From Acholoe squamosa (Eukaryota; Annelida; Polychaeta; Phyllodocida; Polynoidae), in NCBI GenBank assembly GCA_949317995.1, contig OX439037.1:20448324-20512323 (forward strand): a stretch of 64,000 bases of DNA. The letters run 5' to 3'. The number at the start of each line of letters is the position of its first letter. The first letter of the stretch is position 1. The position numbers and the translations under genes were made by a program. Under the pieces are notes generated by a model. It was given only the letters and a program-made list of their open reading frames with translations, was not told the DNA's origin and made no database searches. Of the stretch, positions 45,001 to 54,406 are shown in pieces.

Positions 45001-46050
45001 AGTTAATGGCTTGATACAGATTGGGCTTGGGATAGACTATCGATGGATAGAATTGTAAGAGACCTTCACTGAATTTATCTTTGTTCCAGTTGGCTCATTT
45101 ATCATTCGTTGTAATATGGCTCATAAAGTGGAAACCCTTCATACTTCTTGCGTCTGACTTTTAATCAGTCTCACAACACTAATGCTGATTTCATGTCATA
45201 GAAGTTCCAGGGCTGACCTTTCATCATCAATGGGCTCCAAATGAGACTCACTCGAATGTCACCACTATTCATACTTGACACCTTTTATGTGCAAAAGTTA
45301 CTGTAGAGATTAATAATAATCTAGCTGTAATAAAGTGAATGTTAAGCAGGGGATTAACAAGGCCATATATAATACTCAAGTACAAATAAAGAACCAGGGC
45401 TCTGCTAACTGGACACAATCATCAAATATCTGGAGTGTCATATCTGAGGTTTCCTCATCAAAAGTTGTTCTATAATGCCAGTACCAATAGGTACACAGCT
45501 GGGTGATGAAGGACAACTGGACTTTTGTTCAACACATATATTTGATCTTTATATACTAAAACAGATTGTGATGCTAACACATCAACAGGAAAATATGTAA
45601 AGGTATAATTATGGTGCTGTTTATAACTTCTTCCCTGTTATTTGTGATGTCAGCCAACCAACAAATCATATTGGTACCAGTCCATGGGTCCTCATGGAAG
45701 TCCATGGAAGTCTGCAGTGTGCCCCTTAATGTGTAACTACATATATACATGTGTATATCTAGTGACTACATGAATTCCTAGATAGGTACTCTTTTAAAGA
45801 AATTTGAATCCATAAGTGAATAAAAGATTGTAGAAACCCAAATGGATAACTGAGTCATAACGAGGACTAACCATGAGCAGCCACCAAGGAGCCGTGACAT
45901 ATCTGTATGCCTCCATAATTGATTAATCCGGTTAAATAATGAAGGCTTCATGCACTATTTAAATCATAAAACATCAAAGATTTTTTACTGAACAGGAATG
46001 TGGCTTAACCTAAATACCTTTATAATGCATGGAGCCTGATTTCAACCCAA
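42051..46050. other. non-coding remainder of duplication unit 1
   Basis: No gene seen. It holds a 76-bp exact inverted copy (42,987-43,063) of 41,943-42,018 from the nearby inverted-repeat element, and sequences homologous to 54,420-56,150 in unit 2. It includes the empty site for the LINE at 43,248-43,262 (GAAATCCTTAATAAT). Confidence 0.5.
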
Positions 46051-46519
46051 GTTTCTCCCTCACACCCAAAAGTAGTTTTCTTATTCAGGAAAATTAACTG
46101 ATTGTAGGAAATCTATTCTTGTTGTAAAGAAAATTATGTTTTACAAATACATTCTTCCATAGTTGATATTGCATATTTGAATCATTTTACATACTTTAAT
46201 GGTGGCAAAACCTTTTTATGTCTACTTGCCTAAGATGGCAATTGCCTAAGATGGCAATTGCCAGGGTTTGTGATTCTTTCAAGCAGGTGTACTGTATAGG
46301 GCAATTTCGATGATCCACTTTCAATGCTTTATGTTTTCATTTCTTGCCTTCAGAACAGTATAGGGTCCTCCTAGATCTACACTTAAAATGTTGATATTCC
46401 AATAAAGCATACATTGATGGCATATTAGTTACTGTTCTGTTATGCCTATCATTAAAGGTCTTCCTTTGGGTATGACAGATTAACTCTGAGCTAACATTAT
46501 AGATAATGATGTTATGAAA

Positions 46520-46751
46520 GGCCATTGCTCTACAGCAACATGCTGGCATTTCGTTTTGATAAATCAAGCTCGATCAAAGGGCTAGGGTAAAAATATAGGG
46601 TATATCAGTATCAGTATTTCTGCCCCCAACTGCCATAACTCTGAGAGTCAATTGGCCTAAACTTTCCTATGACAGAAGTCAAACTACAGGTCAATATAGC
46701 AGCCGGTCAGAAACCTTTGGTCAAAAAGGGTCAGAAACCCTTTTATATATG

Positions 46752-46803
<52 letters not shown>

Positions 46804-47170
46804 TATATATATAGTGGCGTAGACTGAGCTGACGTCTGTGGATCCCGAAACCATCCTGAAATGGGGGCTGGGGAAGCCGGCACAGGCGGAGTCATGTCAG
46901 CGTTGTGTAAATCATTGTTATTTGGAGGAGCGTCACCAACATCGGTGTATGATACATACACCAGCGTCGGTGGACTTGTAAGTGTATAAAAATGTATGGA
47001 TATAAGATGCACTGACACTTGCCTCCGTGAGAAGGTTACAAGCTATTGACAACGAAGACATTCTTAGATGGTGTGGCAGAGCAAGCCAGGAAATAAAGGA
47101 TTCTCGTTAATTATACTTTTCGGAGTCACGAGTGGTCATTTCTAATCCGGGGGAGCTCGAAATATGCTAC

Positions 47171-47233
<63 letters not shown>

Positions 47234-47245
47234 ACATTTATCACA
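46520..47245. mobile_element. compound insertion with TA microsatellites and an LTR-like core
   Basis: Absent from unit 1 near 38,220. It begins with sequence related to the GGTTTCTGACCGG array (46,620-46,745, two motif copies), then a TA run (46,741-46,800), then a 360-bp core (46,812-47,170), then another TA run (47,172-47,232). The core has a TATAAAA box near 46,986, AATAAA near 47,092 and a retroelement-like segment CGGAGTCACGAGTGGTCATT, as in R-U5 regions. Its ends (ATATAGTGGCG and CTACTATAT) are short inverted repeats. A solo LTR in a TA microsatellite is my best reading. Confidence 0.4.
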
Positions 47246-48941
47246 GGGGATTATATATACCATCATACAGTAAAAGCCTTAATTAAATATTATGCATGCC
47301 ATGGCCATGTACAAGCAAATCAAGCACTGCACTGTGGCAATTCCTTCATAAGAGAATAGCTAGAGGGATAGAAAGACAGTAGTCCTGGAAAAGGACCTTC
47401 TATATAGTATTATTTTGCCATGGTATATACCTCCAGACACCAAAAAAAGAACTTCTCAGTTAACACTCATTTGGATTATCATATATATTGCCAAGCTTCT
47501 TCAACCTTAGGTGAACCTCTCCTATATCAAGAGGGGAAAAAGCATTTATGTAACCCCATTTGTTAAGAGTACCAATCTTGGAGTTGTTAAAAAAGAAGCT
47601 ATTTCCAGCTGTGAAAATGTATGTAGTACTTTTTTTCCTCTACCTACCCAAAGGGCACTATTCCCCTCTCCCTCTGAGCCCCATCTCTATCGTTCTCTTG
47701 ATCTGTTTTCTTTCTTTGTTCTGCTTTGCTTGTGTTGCTGCACACATGGCACAGACAGTGGGCAGTAGCCCCAAGGCCTCCTGGAACCAGGTGCAAGCCG
47801 ATGGAGTGTCCCAGGTGGGGAATCTCAACTGTCAGCTGCAGGCTTTGTGCGTGCAGGGGACATCCTACTGCAATATCTCCACTTGCCCCTTTAAGTGTGC
47901 CCTTTTAGGAGTGTCTAGTGCTTAAATGCACAACTTAGGGAGATGCACTTGCATCAAGATCACCCTGACGGGCTGATGCACTCCTGGAGAATTGGCATAA
48001 ATTAAGAATGTAGACCTCTTGTAATCAGCTATAGCCTCACTGGTTTGATACATCAAAGGGCTGTGCAGTCCTCAAAGGGTTGGCTGTATCACCACTGCCT
48101 TCTGTAGGCTACCTGACTTGCATGGATCAGCAGTTTCATATTCATCCTCCTCTGCCTTTTTTCTCTTTGGCTCACTTGGGGACTTGTCCAAGCAAAAATA
48201 GTTAATCGCAATGCTCCATAAGCAACAGCATTGATGCCTCCACATCATCAGACCAAGCTGTGAGGACCGTAAAGAAATATTCATAATCATGGGGTATGCT
48301 CCCATTCAATTAACCTGAAGGGTACCATTAAATATTTTGCAACATGCAGGATAAATAACTTTATTATGATGGAATCTAATGGCATGGAGCATCGATTATA
48401 GCCAATAAATTCTTATTGAAGTGGGACACTGATGATGGATAGACTTAACACCAACAACATGGCCTAATAATTATCACCCCGGGGGTTAAAAGATAATCTT
48501 GTTAAGCCCCTAACTGGAATATAAATATGATGGGATCAGAATGTGCATCCTACCATTTGTGTGAGAGTAATTCCGTATTCCAGTTATACTTTTACCGACT
48601 GAAACATAATCTGAGAGTCATCATCATCAGATCATACAGGATTTAGGCTAATGGAATACAACCGTAGTAGGGATGTGTCAAACACTGCATATCATCCAGT
48701 CCAACATACACATCAACAGAAAAACAGATTGATAAAAGAAAAAAAAAACACAAGTAAACAGCTTCCAGTTTTCCCACAGAAACTGGAAACCTAAGAATGT
48801 GAGATACTGATCCTGGAGCTTAAAATGGCTGTCGCTCTTGAGCATTTTTCTACCAGCATTATTATAGTATAGATCTGCAGAAGTAACAATGGCTGTCTTA
48901 TATTAATTAGTCTCTCATATAATATTTTGAAAAATACTATT
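47246..48941. other. non-coding part of duplication unit 2
   Basis: Homologous to 38.2-38.6, 40.1-40.9 and 42.05-42.6 kb. The open frame at 47,560-47,925 (signal-peptide-like hydrophobic stretch then Cys-rich tail) has a partner at 40,115-40,378, but codon comparison of the two shows mostly amino-acid-changing differences, so I do not call a gene. Confidence 0.45.
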
Positions 48942-49013
48942 TGTGGATCAACATGGTAAAAGGTATGCCTGTGTGCCCCCTAACGGGCATACCTTTTACC
49001 GTGTTGATCCACA
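48942..49013. repeat. 72-bp palindromic hairpin H4
   Basis: TGTGGATCAACATGGTAAAA plus GGTATGCC is repeated inverted with one mismatch around a 15-bp loop (TGTGTGCCCCCTAAC). It has no counterpart at the matching place in unit 1, so it is probably an insertion. The sequence differs from H1-H3. Confidence 0.75.
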
Positions 49014-49189
49014 TTTTGATTAAAGTATAGACAGCTGGGGCTGAATGTAATATCATACCTCATCACATTAGACCAGCCATGAATGATTTCTAATGGATAA
49101 GATAATATTAATACAATTCAAAGAATTACGATTTCATTTACTAGAGATGATGATGAATGGGCCCAAAAATGTCAATTTGTTCAAATACC

Positions 49190-49812
49190 TGTGACCCATC
49201 AAGGGAGAACACCCCTCCGCGTTTTTTTTTTTTAATTCCTCATTTGGCCACCAGGGGGCATTGGAGGGGCAAAATTACTCTAAAATCATTATAAAAATAC
49301 ATTAAGCTAATTTTGGATGCAGAATTCAATGGTCTCATTTAAAATGCACTATTTTCAGTAGGAATGGCCCATATTCAGATGGTATAATGCACATTTTTCA
49401 TGAGAAATCAACCTATATGCCTGTTCCTGGTTGCCATAGCAACCATTCCCATAATCAAAAATTGCAGATTTCTTTGCTAATTTTTGGGGATACTCACCGA
49501 AAACCTAAAACTGAAAACATAATTAGAAAATTCTTTCTAGATCAAAATGTATGATAAAAATCACCAAATTGTTTTGTATTTTTTTATGGAAAAGGCTAAT
49601 TTATTGTGTTTTAGACATTATTATGGTTTATAATGACTTGTATTTAGACCTTAATCATCGATTTCCGATCTAAATAACGACCTATGTTCAAGGAGGGGTT
49701 CTGATACAACTGCTAGGAATATTCAAACCAATGATGTCTCATTTTGAAGATCTTAAGATGAACTTTGATAATGAATTTTCCTGCAGAGGGGTGTTTTTGC
49801 TTGCCTGATCAC
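49190..49812. mobile_element. 623-bp inverted-repeat element, unit 2 copy
   Basis: Starts TGTGACCCATCAAGGGAGAA and ends GCTTGCCTGATCAC, and shares long internal stretches with 40,869-42,050 (for example CAGAATTCAATGGTCTCATT and CTGTTCCTGGTTGCCAT). It lacks a central part of the longer copy. The matching site of unit 1 (42,987-43,063) holds only a 76-bp fragment, in inverted orientation. Confidence 0.6.
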
Positions 49813-49990
49813 TGTTCTAATCTTGAGAACCATTTTACAGATAAACCTTATTTCCTATAATTGCATCAGGTTGAAGATATGTCCATGCTGTAGGGAAGCA
49901 GCCAATGTTTGATTAAAACAAATTGATTTGCAGGTTATCAAAGAACAGTTCTTCTTAGGTGTCTGTACCTCAAGGTCCGATACTGAAATC

Positions 49991-49997
49991 CTTAATT
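49991..49997. repeat. LINE target-site duplication, left copy (CTTAATT)
   Basis: CTTAATT here and at 54,400-54,406 bracket the LINE. Unit 1 has the undisturbed sequence CTTAATAAT at 43,255, supporting insertion at this point. Confidence 0.75.
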
Positions 49998-50009
49998 ATT
50001 TTTTTTGTT

Positions 50010-50412
50010 TTGAATTCACTTTATTTGTCAAAATTTATTTCATCGTACATAGTTAACGGTAAAGACAATAATATTGACAATAATAGGTATATCGAAAATG
50101 CAAAGAGGAAAATACAACTGATCAAGTTATTAGACAAGAAACAAAATGAGAGTCAATAGTATTATGAAATCACGTTTGAATAAAGACAAAAAAGAAGGCA
50201 GAGGACCTCATCCCCACAGAAGTGTTTGGGTTGATACTTCTGGTCCTACCTGACTTATAGATTAATTTAGAAACTTATGACACTTAGTTATACAAATACT
50301 AATGGTATGGAGAATACGGGGGGGGGTATACTAGTATATCAGCTGATAAATGTAACAATGAGTTATCATTCGATAGGTGATTTCTGTACACACATCACAT
50401 AATAGTGGTGAA
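50010..50412 (-). other. 3' untranslated region of the LINE
   Basis: About 400 nt between the ORF2 stop and the A-rich tail. It contains a C-run on the minus strand near 50,320-50,327 and no coding sequence. It would carry the signal recognised by the element's own reverse transcriptase. Confidence 0.6.
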
Positions 50413-53283
50413 CTAAACCTCATCATAGGGCAATAAGCTTTTCAACAGAGTATTTGTATCATTTTTAAATTTGTTAAATTCCAAAGTGTTTCTTCGATCC
50501 TTTGATAAGGAGTTCCAAGCAATGGCACCATGGAATTCTACACTTTTAGCATAGGAAAGACAGTTTGGGGTAATACATTTTACCGTGGGGGCATCATGTA
50601 AACGTGTAGTTAGATTTCTTTTGTCACTATACATATCACATCTTGATCTATTGTACATATAATTTATTAAGTGAGCTTCTCTCCTATCATCCAGCATATT
50701 CACTCTAGTGGTATTATGTATATATTTGGTATTGGTTAAATGCGGAACCTTTAAACAAATTTTTAAACACCTATTTTGTGCATATTGGAGTGGGTCCAGA
50801 TACTTATCATAAGTAGACATAAATATAATATCTGCATATTCCATATAAGGTAATATAGTTGATTTGTATATTTGTATAGCCAATTTGACATCTAGATATT
50901 TTCTTAGTAAACATAGTTTGTAAGTCTTGTATGCTATAGTTTTGACTTGGTTACTTAAATGCAGGTTGTAATGAAGAAGTGGGTCCAATATAACACCTAA
51001 GTACTTATAACTGGGTACGACTTGTAATAATTGGTCGTTTAGTTTGATGTTAGCGGTTAGTGTATTTAATCTCCTTGTACTGGAGGAGAAAAACATAATT
51101 TTTGTTTTAGAGGCATTTATGGATAACTTATTTTGTATACACCAGGTTTCGTAGGCCTCTAAGTCATTCTGTAAATATGTTTTTGCTTGGTCAAAGATAT
51201 TTTGGGAAGAGTATATAACAGTATCATCAGCATATAGTCTAACATCACAATTTTTCACACATTTGGTAACATCATTGACATAGATTAAAAAAAGTAAAGG
51301 ACCTAAAATCGAGCCCTGGGGTACGCCACATAACACTTTAGCTCGATCAGATAGTATTCCATTAGCCAAGGTAGTTTGGTATCTGTTTTCTAAATAATTT
51401 TTAAACCAGTGATATGTATTCGAACGAATACCATAGTGGTGTATTTTGGTTAATAAAACTGAATGGTTTACAGTATCAAAAGCTTTCTTGAGATCTATAA
51501 AAGCAGCTACTGTTGACTTATCCACATTTAAATTTCTTTTAATGTTGTCAGTAAATTTTGCCAATGTATCAATAGTACTAAAGCCAGACCTGAATCCACC
51601 CTGCTTCGCTGTTAGTATGTTTTCTTTTAATAAAAATCCATAAACACGATTATGTACAATTTTCTCTATTAGTTTACCTGGTAAAGGAAGTAGTGAGATC
51701 GGTCTATAATTGTTTACTAATTTCTGGTCACCCGCTTTGGGTATAGGTGTAACCTTTGAAATCTTCCATGAGTTAGGAATACAATTTTGGGCAAAAGATA
51801 GATTGAAAATTTTGACTAATTTGGAAGGAGCATGCTTAAAAACTGTTTTTAGTATAGTTGAAGATATATTTTCAATGGCTGAAGACTTAATAGTATTTAT
51901 ATCATGTACCAGTTTAACTACTTCCTGTACATTGGTTTCAATATTATCGATTTGATTCATCACATATTCATCGTATGGTTTCCATGGTATAAATAGGTTT
52001 TTGGCAAGCAAGGGACCGATATTAACGAAATACTGGTTGATAAAATCAGGAACTTTTTCCTCTTCAATCGGACTATTATTAATCTCATGATCAACTAGTG
52101 AGATTTTATTTGATCGATTAGGGTGACCCGGTAGAATATTATTAATGGTTCTCCAGAATTTTTTATGGTCACTCTTGTGTACTTCCAGTTGTTCTTTAAA
52201 GAAATTTTTTCTTGCTTTATGTATAATTTTGTTAGCTTTATTTCGTGCTTCTCTTAATGATTTCCAGTCTTCCTCCTTACCAGATCGTCTTGCTTTCCAA
52301 AGTTTCACATTTTTTTCGCGTATAATCTCATACACATTTTGAGACATCCAAGGATCCCTATATTTATTAATCAAAAATTTATGAACTGGACAGTATTTAT
52401 CCAGGATTTTCCTTATAGCTGATTCCATATGAGACCAGGCACAGTTTACATCATTGGTATTATTGAATTCAGTCCAATCATAAGCATCAAATTCCCTCAA
52501 TAGTGTATTATTATCTAATTTAGAGTATGATCTACCGGTAATATAGACCTTTTCAGTTTTTGTTTTCCATTTCTTTCTTATCAAAAACACTGGTAAATGA
52601 TCAGTTATAGTATTATTACAGACACCTGTGTAGATATAATTCCTTCTTAAATTGGTAAAAATCAGGTCTAGTATAGATTTTTTCCTAGTACCGGACTTAA
52701 TTTCCTGATTTAAACCAATGCCCTTCATCTTATTGAATAAGTCGTGGACATATTCGCAATCTTCGGTAATATTGAAGTTAAAATCGCCCATGGCTATAAT
52801 TTCATATTGATTTTTATCGTCTATTGTAGAAATCTTTTCAATTAATGTATCTATAAAGACAGATTTAGACCCGTCAGGGGGTCTGTACACATTAAATAGT
52901 AAGATAGGTTTCATATGTTCCTTAGTTATAGTAATACATTGAAGTTCGATATTAGGGTCTGAGTGGAATAGTGTAGAATATTTATCATAATCATGTCTCA
53001 GGCCCTTCTTAACATAGATACATACACCACCACCAGTTTTAATATTGCCCTTTTCATCTAGAACTTGCCTATCTAGTCTATACCGTGTATAGCCAGAAAA
53101 TTGATAATTTGATTCATCATCTTCGCTTTTAAACCAAGTTTCAGAAAAAGTGAAAATTTCAAAATTAGCAGGATAAATTTCAGCACAGATACTAGCATAA
53201 TTACATTTAAAACTACGAGCATTCATATGCATCAGTCGTAGATCCTTGGTGTTTGATAGGTCATTTAGTAATGTGTGTTGCAT
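50413..53283 (-). CDS. LINE ORF2: endonuclease and reverse transcriptase
   Basis: 956 codons from a true ATG at 53,281-53,283, with no stop or frameshift. The N-terminal apurinic-like endonuclease shows MHMNARS at 18-24, the catalytic Glu in FSETWF near 48, MGDFNFN near 164-170 and TDHLPV near 227. The reverse transcriptase has NYRPISLLPLPGKLIEK, then FIDLKKAFDTVNHS near 590, GVPQGSILGPLLFLIYVND, and the catalytic YADDT near 683-687. The C-terminal 200 residues are typical of the thumb and tail, with no RNase H that I can see. It nicks target DNA and copies the LINE RNA at the nick. Length and motifs are those of a full-length ORF2, so the enzyme may still work even though the element is 5'-truncated. 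Confidence 0.95.
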   Translation of the reverse strand: MQHTLLNDLSNTKDLRLMHMNARSFKCNYASICAEIYPANFEIFTFSETWFKSEDDESNYQFSGYTRYRLDRQVLDEKGNIKTGGGVCIYVKKGLRHDYDKYSTLFHSDPNIELQCITITKEHMKPILLFNVYRPPDGSKSVFIDTLIEKISTIDDKNQYEIIAMGDFNFNITEDCEYVHDLFNKMKGIGLNQEIKSGTRKKSILDLIFTNLRRNYIYTGVCNNTITDHLPVFLIRKKWKTKTEKVYITGRSYSKLDNNTLLREFDAYDWTEFNNTNDVNCAWSHMESAIRKILDKYCPVHKFLINKYRDPWMSQNVYEIIREKNVKLWKARRSGKEEDWKSLREARNKANKIIHKARKNFFKEQLEVHKSDHKKFWRTINNILPGHPNRSNKISLVDHEINNSPIEEEKVPDFINQYFVNIGPLLAKNLFIPWKPYDEYVMNQIDNIETNVQEVVKLVHDINTIKSSAIENISSTILKTVFKHAPSKLVKIFNLSFAQNCIPNSWKISKVTPIPKAGDQKLVNNYRPISLLPLPGKLIEKIVHNRVYGFLLKENILTAKQGGFRSGFSTIDTLAKFTDNIKRNLNVDKSTVAAFIDLKKAFDTVNHSVLLTKIHHYGIRSNTYHWFKNYLENRYQTTLANGILSDRAKVLCGVPQGSILGPLLFLIYVNDVTKCVKNCDVRLYADDTVIYSSQNIFDQAKTYLQNDLEAYETWCIQNKLSINASKTKIMFFSSSTRRLNTLTANIKLNDQLLQVVPSYKYLGVILDPLLHYNLHLSNQVKTIAYKTYKLCLLRKYLDVKLAIQIYKSTILPYMEYADIIFMSTYDKYLDPLQYAQNRCLKICLKVPHLTNTKYIHNTTRVNMLDDRREAHLINYMYNRSRCDMYSDKRNLTTRLHDAPTVKCITPNCLSYAKSVEFHGAIAWNSLSKDRRNTLEFNKFKNDTNTLLKSLLPYDEV

Positions 53284-53618
53284 ATATAAGTAATATCAAG
53301 TTGAGCAGTATAGAATACACTGTTACAGAATACATTTTATATATACAATTACAACTAGAGCCCCCCCGGACTCCATAAACAATTATCAGATTTTTTACCA
53401 CGAGAGGGGCATAGGCCTTAGTGCCGCACCCTCTACCGGTATAGTAGGTTTTCATCAGTTGATACAGGTGTGTTGAGTCATTGCAGCAGCATGACAGCGA
53501 TCAAAAAACCAGATACATGGGATAAGGCGGAAACAATTCTGAATTTAAATAAATATAGGTACATAATAAAAATATGGGTAAGTAATATATATATATATAG
53601 AGGGGTACACATCAATAT
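53284..53618 (-). other. LINE inter-ORF spacer
   Basis: 335 nt between the ORF1 stop and the ORF2 ATG. The ORF2 frame is closed by a stop 15 nt upstream of its ATG. A 64-codon frame (53,261-53,455) starting MKTYYTGRGCG overlaps the ORF2 start in another frame. I cannot tell whether it is used, for example in reinitiation. Confidence 0.5.
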
Positions 53619-54398
53619 TTAATTTCTTTTAGCATCATGAAGCCTAACTTCTTCAGCTGTTGGTAGTGGGTTTTCATTTGTATGCTTGTACCTGAGTTTC
53701 ATAAGCATTTCCCCCAATTTGTTAGAACATTCAAGTTGGTTATGGGCCACATTTTTTATAGTTATTTGGTCTCTCTGACCTAGGTGGAAGCCAATGCCAT
53801 AGGTGTTGTGGTAAGTGGCCTCGTACAGGTATTTTCCTTTGGAGTCAACCAATGCTTGCAGTAGGTTAGGCTGTGCAAATTTTATTTCAAGTAATCTGCT
53901 CATGACCTGTTCTTCGATGTCATACCAGTCGTTCGAGATATTACATTGTTTGGCTACGTACATGCTGTCCATAGGAGTCTTAGCAGTGAGGACCTTCCTT
54001 AAGGTGTTCATCTGGTTACTAACTATACATTTCTTAGCATGATAGGCCCTTTCCACTGAGTCGTATTGTTGGTTTTCAAATGTGATGGGACATTTGTATA
54101 GATTAGAAAATATAGAATGTTCTCCTTGGAAAGCTAGCCCGTCTGGGGTTTCAATCGTCTTAGCATTCTTTAGAGACAAGTCGTGTGGTAGATTGTTGAT
54201 TTCCTTGTATGGGAATAACTTGCCATCTATCACCAAGTTTGTACCTTTGGCAGTACAGTCAATTTCTTTACTTCTGGCTAGGGCCTGTATTGCCCTTACG
54301 TCCTTCTGCATTCTTTTCTCCTCAGGTGAAATATCGTCTGCAAGGTGTAGACCCTTCCATGTAGGGTTTCCTTGAAGTTTCTTGATATTGCCAAACAT
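53619..54398 (-). CDS. LINE ORF1 fragment: ORF1p-like segment fused to a NADAR (YbiA-like) domain
   Basis: 259 codons from an ATG one base inside the LINE edge; the true start was probably further upstream and lost by truncation. Residues about 18-72 (LADDISPEEKRMQKDVRAI, then NLVIDGKLFPY) resemble the C-terminal part of LINE ORF1 proteins. Residues about 88-240 match the NADAR fold (YbiA family, enzymes of ADP-ribose or riboflavin-intermediate N-glycoside chemistry): FSNLYKCPI at 97-105, SVERAYHAKKC with Glu116 and Lys122/123, EEQVMSRLLEIKFAQ at 162-176, YLYEAT near 190-195, YGIG at 200-203 and NKLGEMLMKLR at 226-236. The usual WG-D near the active site reads YGIG, so activity is uncertain. 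It may act on ADP-ribosylated nucleic acid or protein during retrotransposition, but this is inference. Confidence 0.85.
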   Translation of the reverse strand: MFGNIKKLQGNPTWKGLHLADDISPEEKRMQKDVRAIQALARSKEIDCTAKGTNLVIDGKLFPYKEINNLPHDLSLKNAKTIETPDGLAFQGEHSIFSNLYKCPITFENQQYDSVERAYHAKKCIVSNQMNTLRKVLTAKTPMDSMYVAKQCNISNDWYDIEEQVMSRLLEIKFAQPNLLQALVDSKGKYLYEATYHNTYGIGFHLGQRDQITIKNVAHNQLECSNKLGEMLMKLRYKHTNENPLPTAEEVRLHDAKRN

Positions 54399-54399
54399 T

Positions 54400-54406
54400 C
54401 TTAATT
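54400..54406. repeat. LINE target-site duplication, right copy (CTTAATT)
   Basis: Second copy of the 7-bp duplication. The sequence to its right (ending TAGACCTTTTCCCCCTCCC) resumes homology with unit 1 (GGACCTCTTCTCCCTCCC). Confidence 0.75.

Larger units (their letters stand above)
37850..46050 (+). repeat. segmental duplication, unit 1
   Basis: Collinear with 46.1-57.2 kb over many blocks (for example 38,310-38,610 with 47,335-47,610; 40,130-40,870 with 47,615-48,355; 43,075-44,150 with 49,815-49,990 plus 54,420-55,610; 45,780-46,040 with 56,020-56,150 plus 57,060-57,190). Identity is moderate, with many indels, so the event is old. No host exon is recognised in the shared parts. Boundaries are approximate. 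Confidence 0.75.
49998..54399 (-). mobile_element. 4.4-kb non-LTR retrotransposon (LINE), 5'-truncated
   Basis: Bounded by a 7-bp duplication CTTAATT and absent from the paralogous unit. It has two ORFs on the minus strand: an ORF1 fragment with a NADAR domain, and an intact ORF2 with apurinic-type endonuclease and reverse transcriptase. The 3' end is A-rich (AAAACAAAAAAAATAAT). The 5' boundary falls one base before the ATG of ORF1, as expected from incomplete reverse transcription, so the original ORF1 was probably longer. Motifs suit the Jockey/CR1/L2-like groups; I do not assign a clade more closely. Confidence 0.9.

Noticed and set aside
47560..47925. Possible secreted Cys-rich peptide gene, with a partner at 40,115-40,378
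   Set aside because: The two frames share a signal-peptide-like stretch, but codon comparison gives roughly 3 silent and 17 amino-acid-changing differences, and the downstream parts diverge with a stop in one copy. There is no sign of protein-level conservation; it is a piece of the duplicated non-coding unit.
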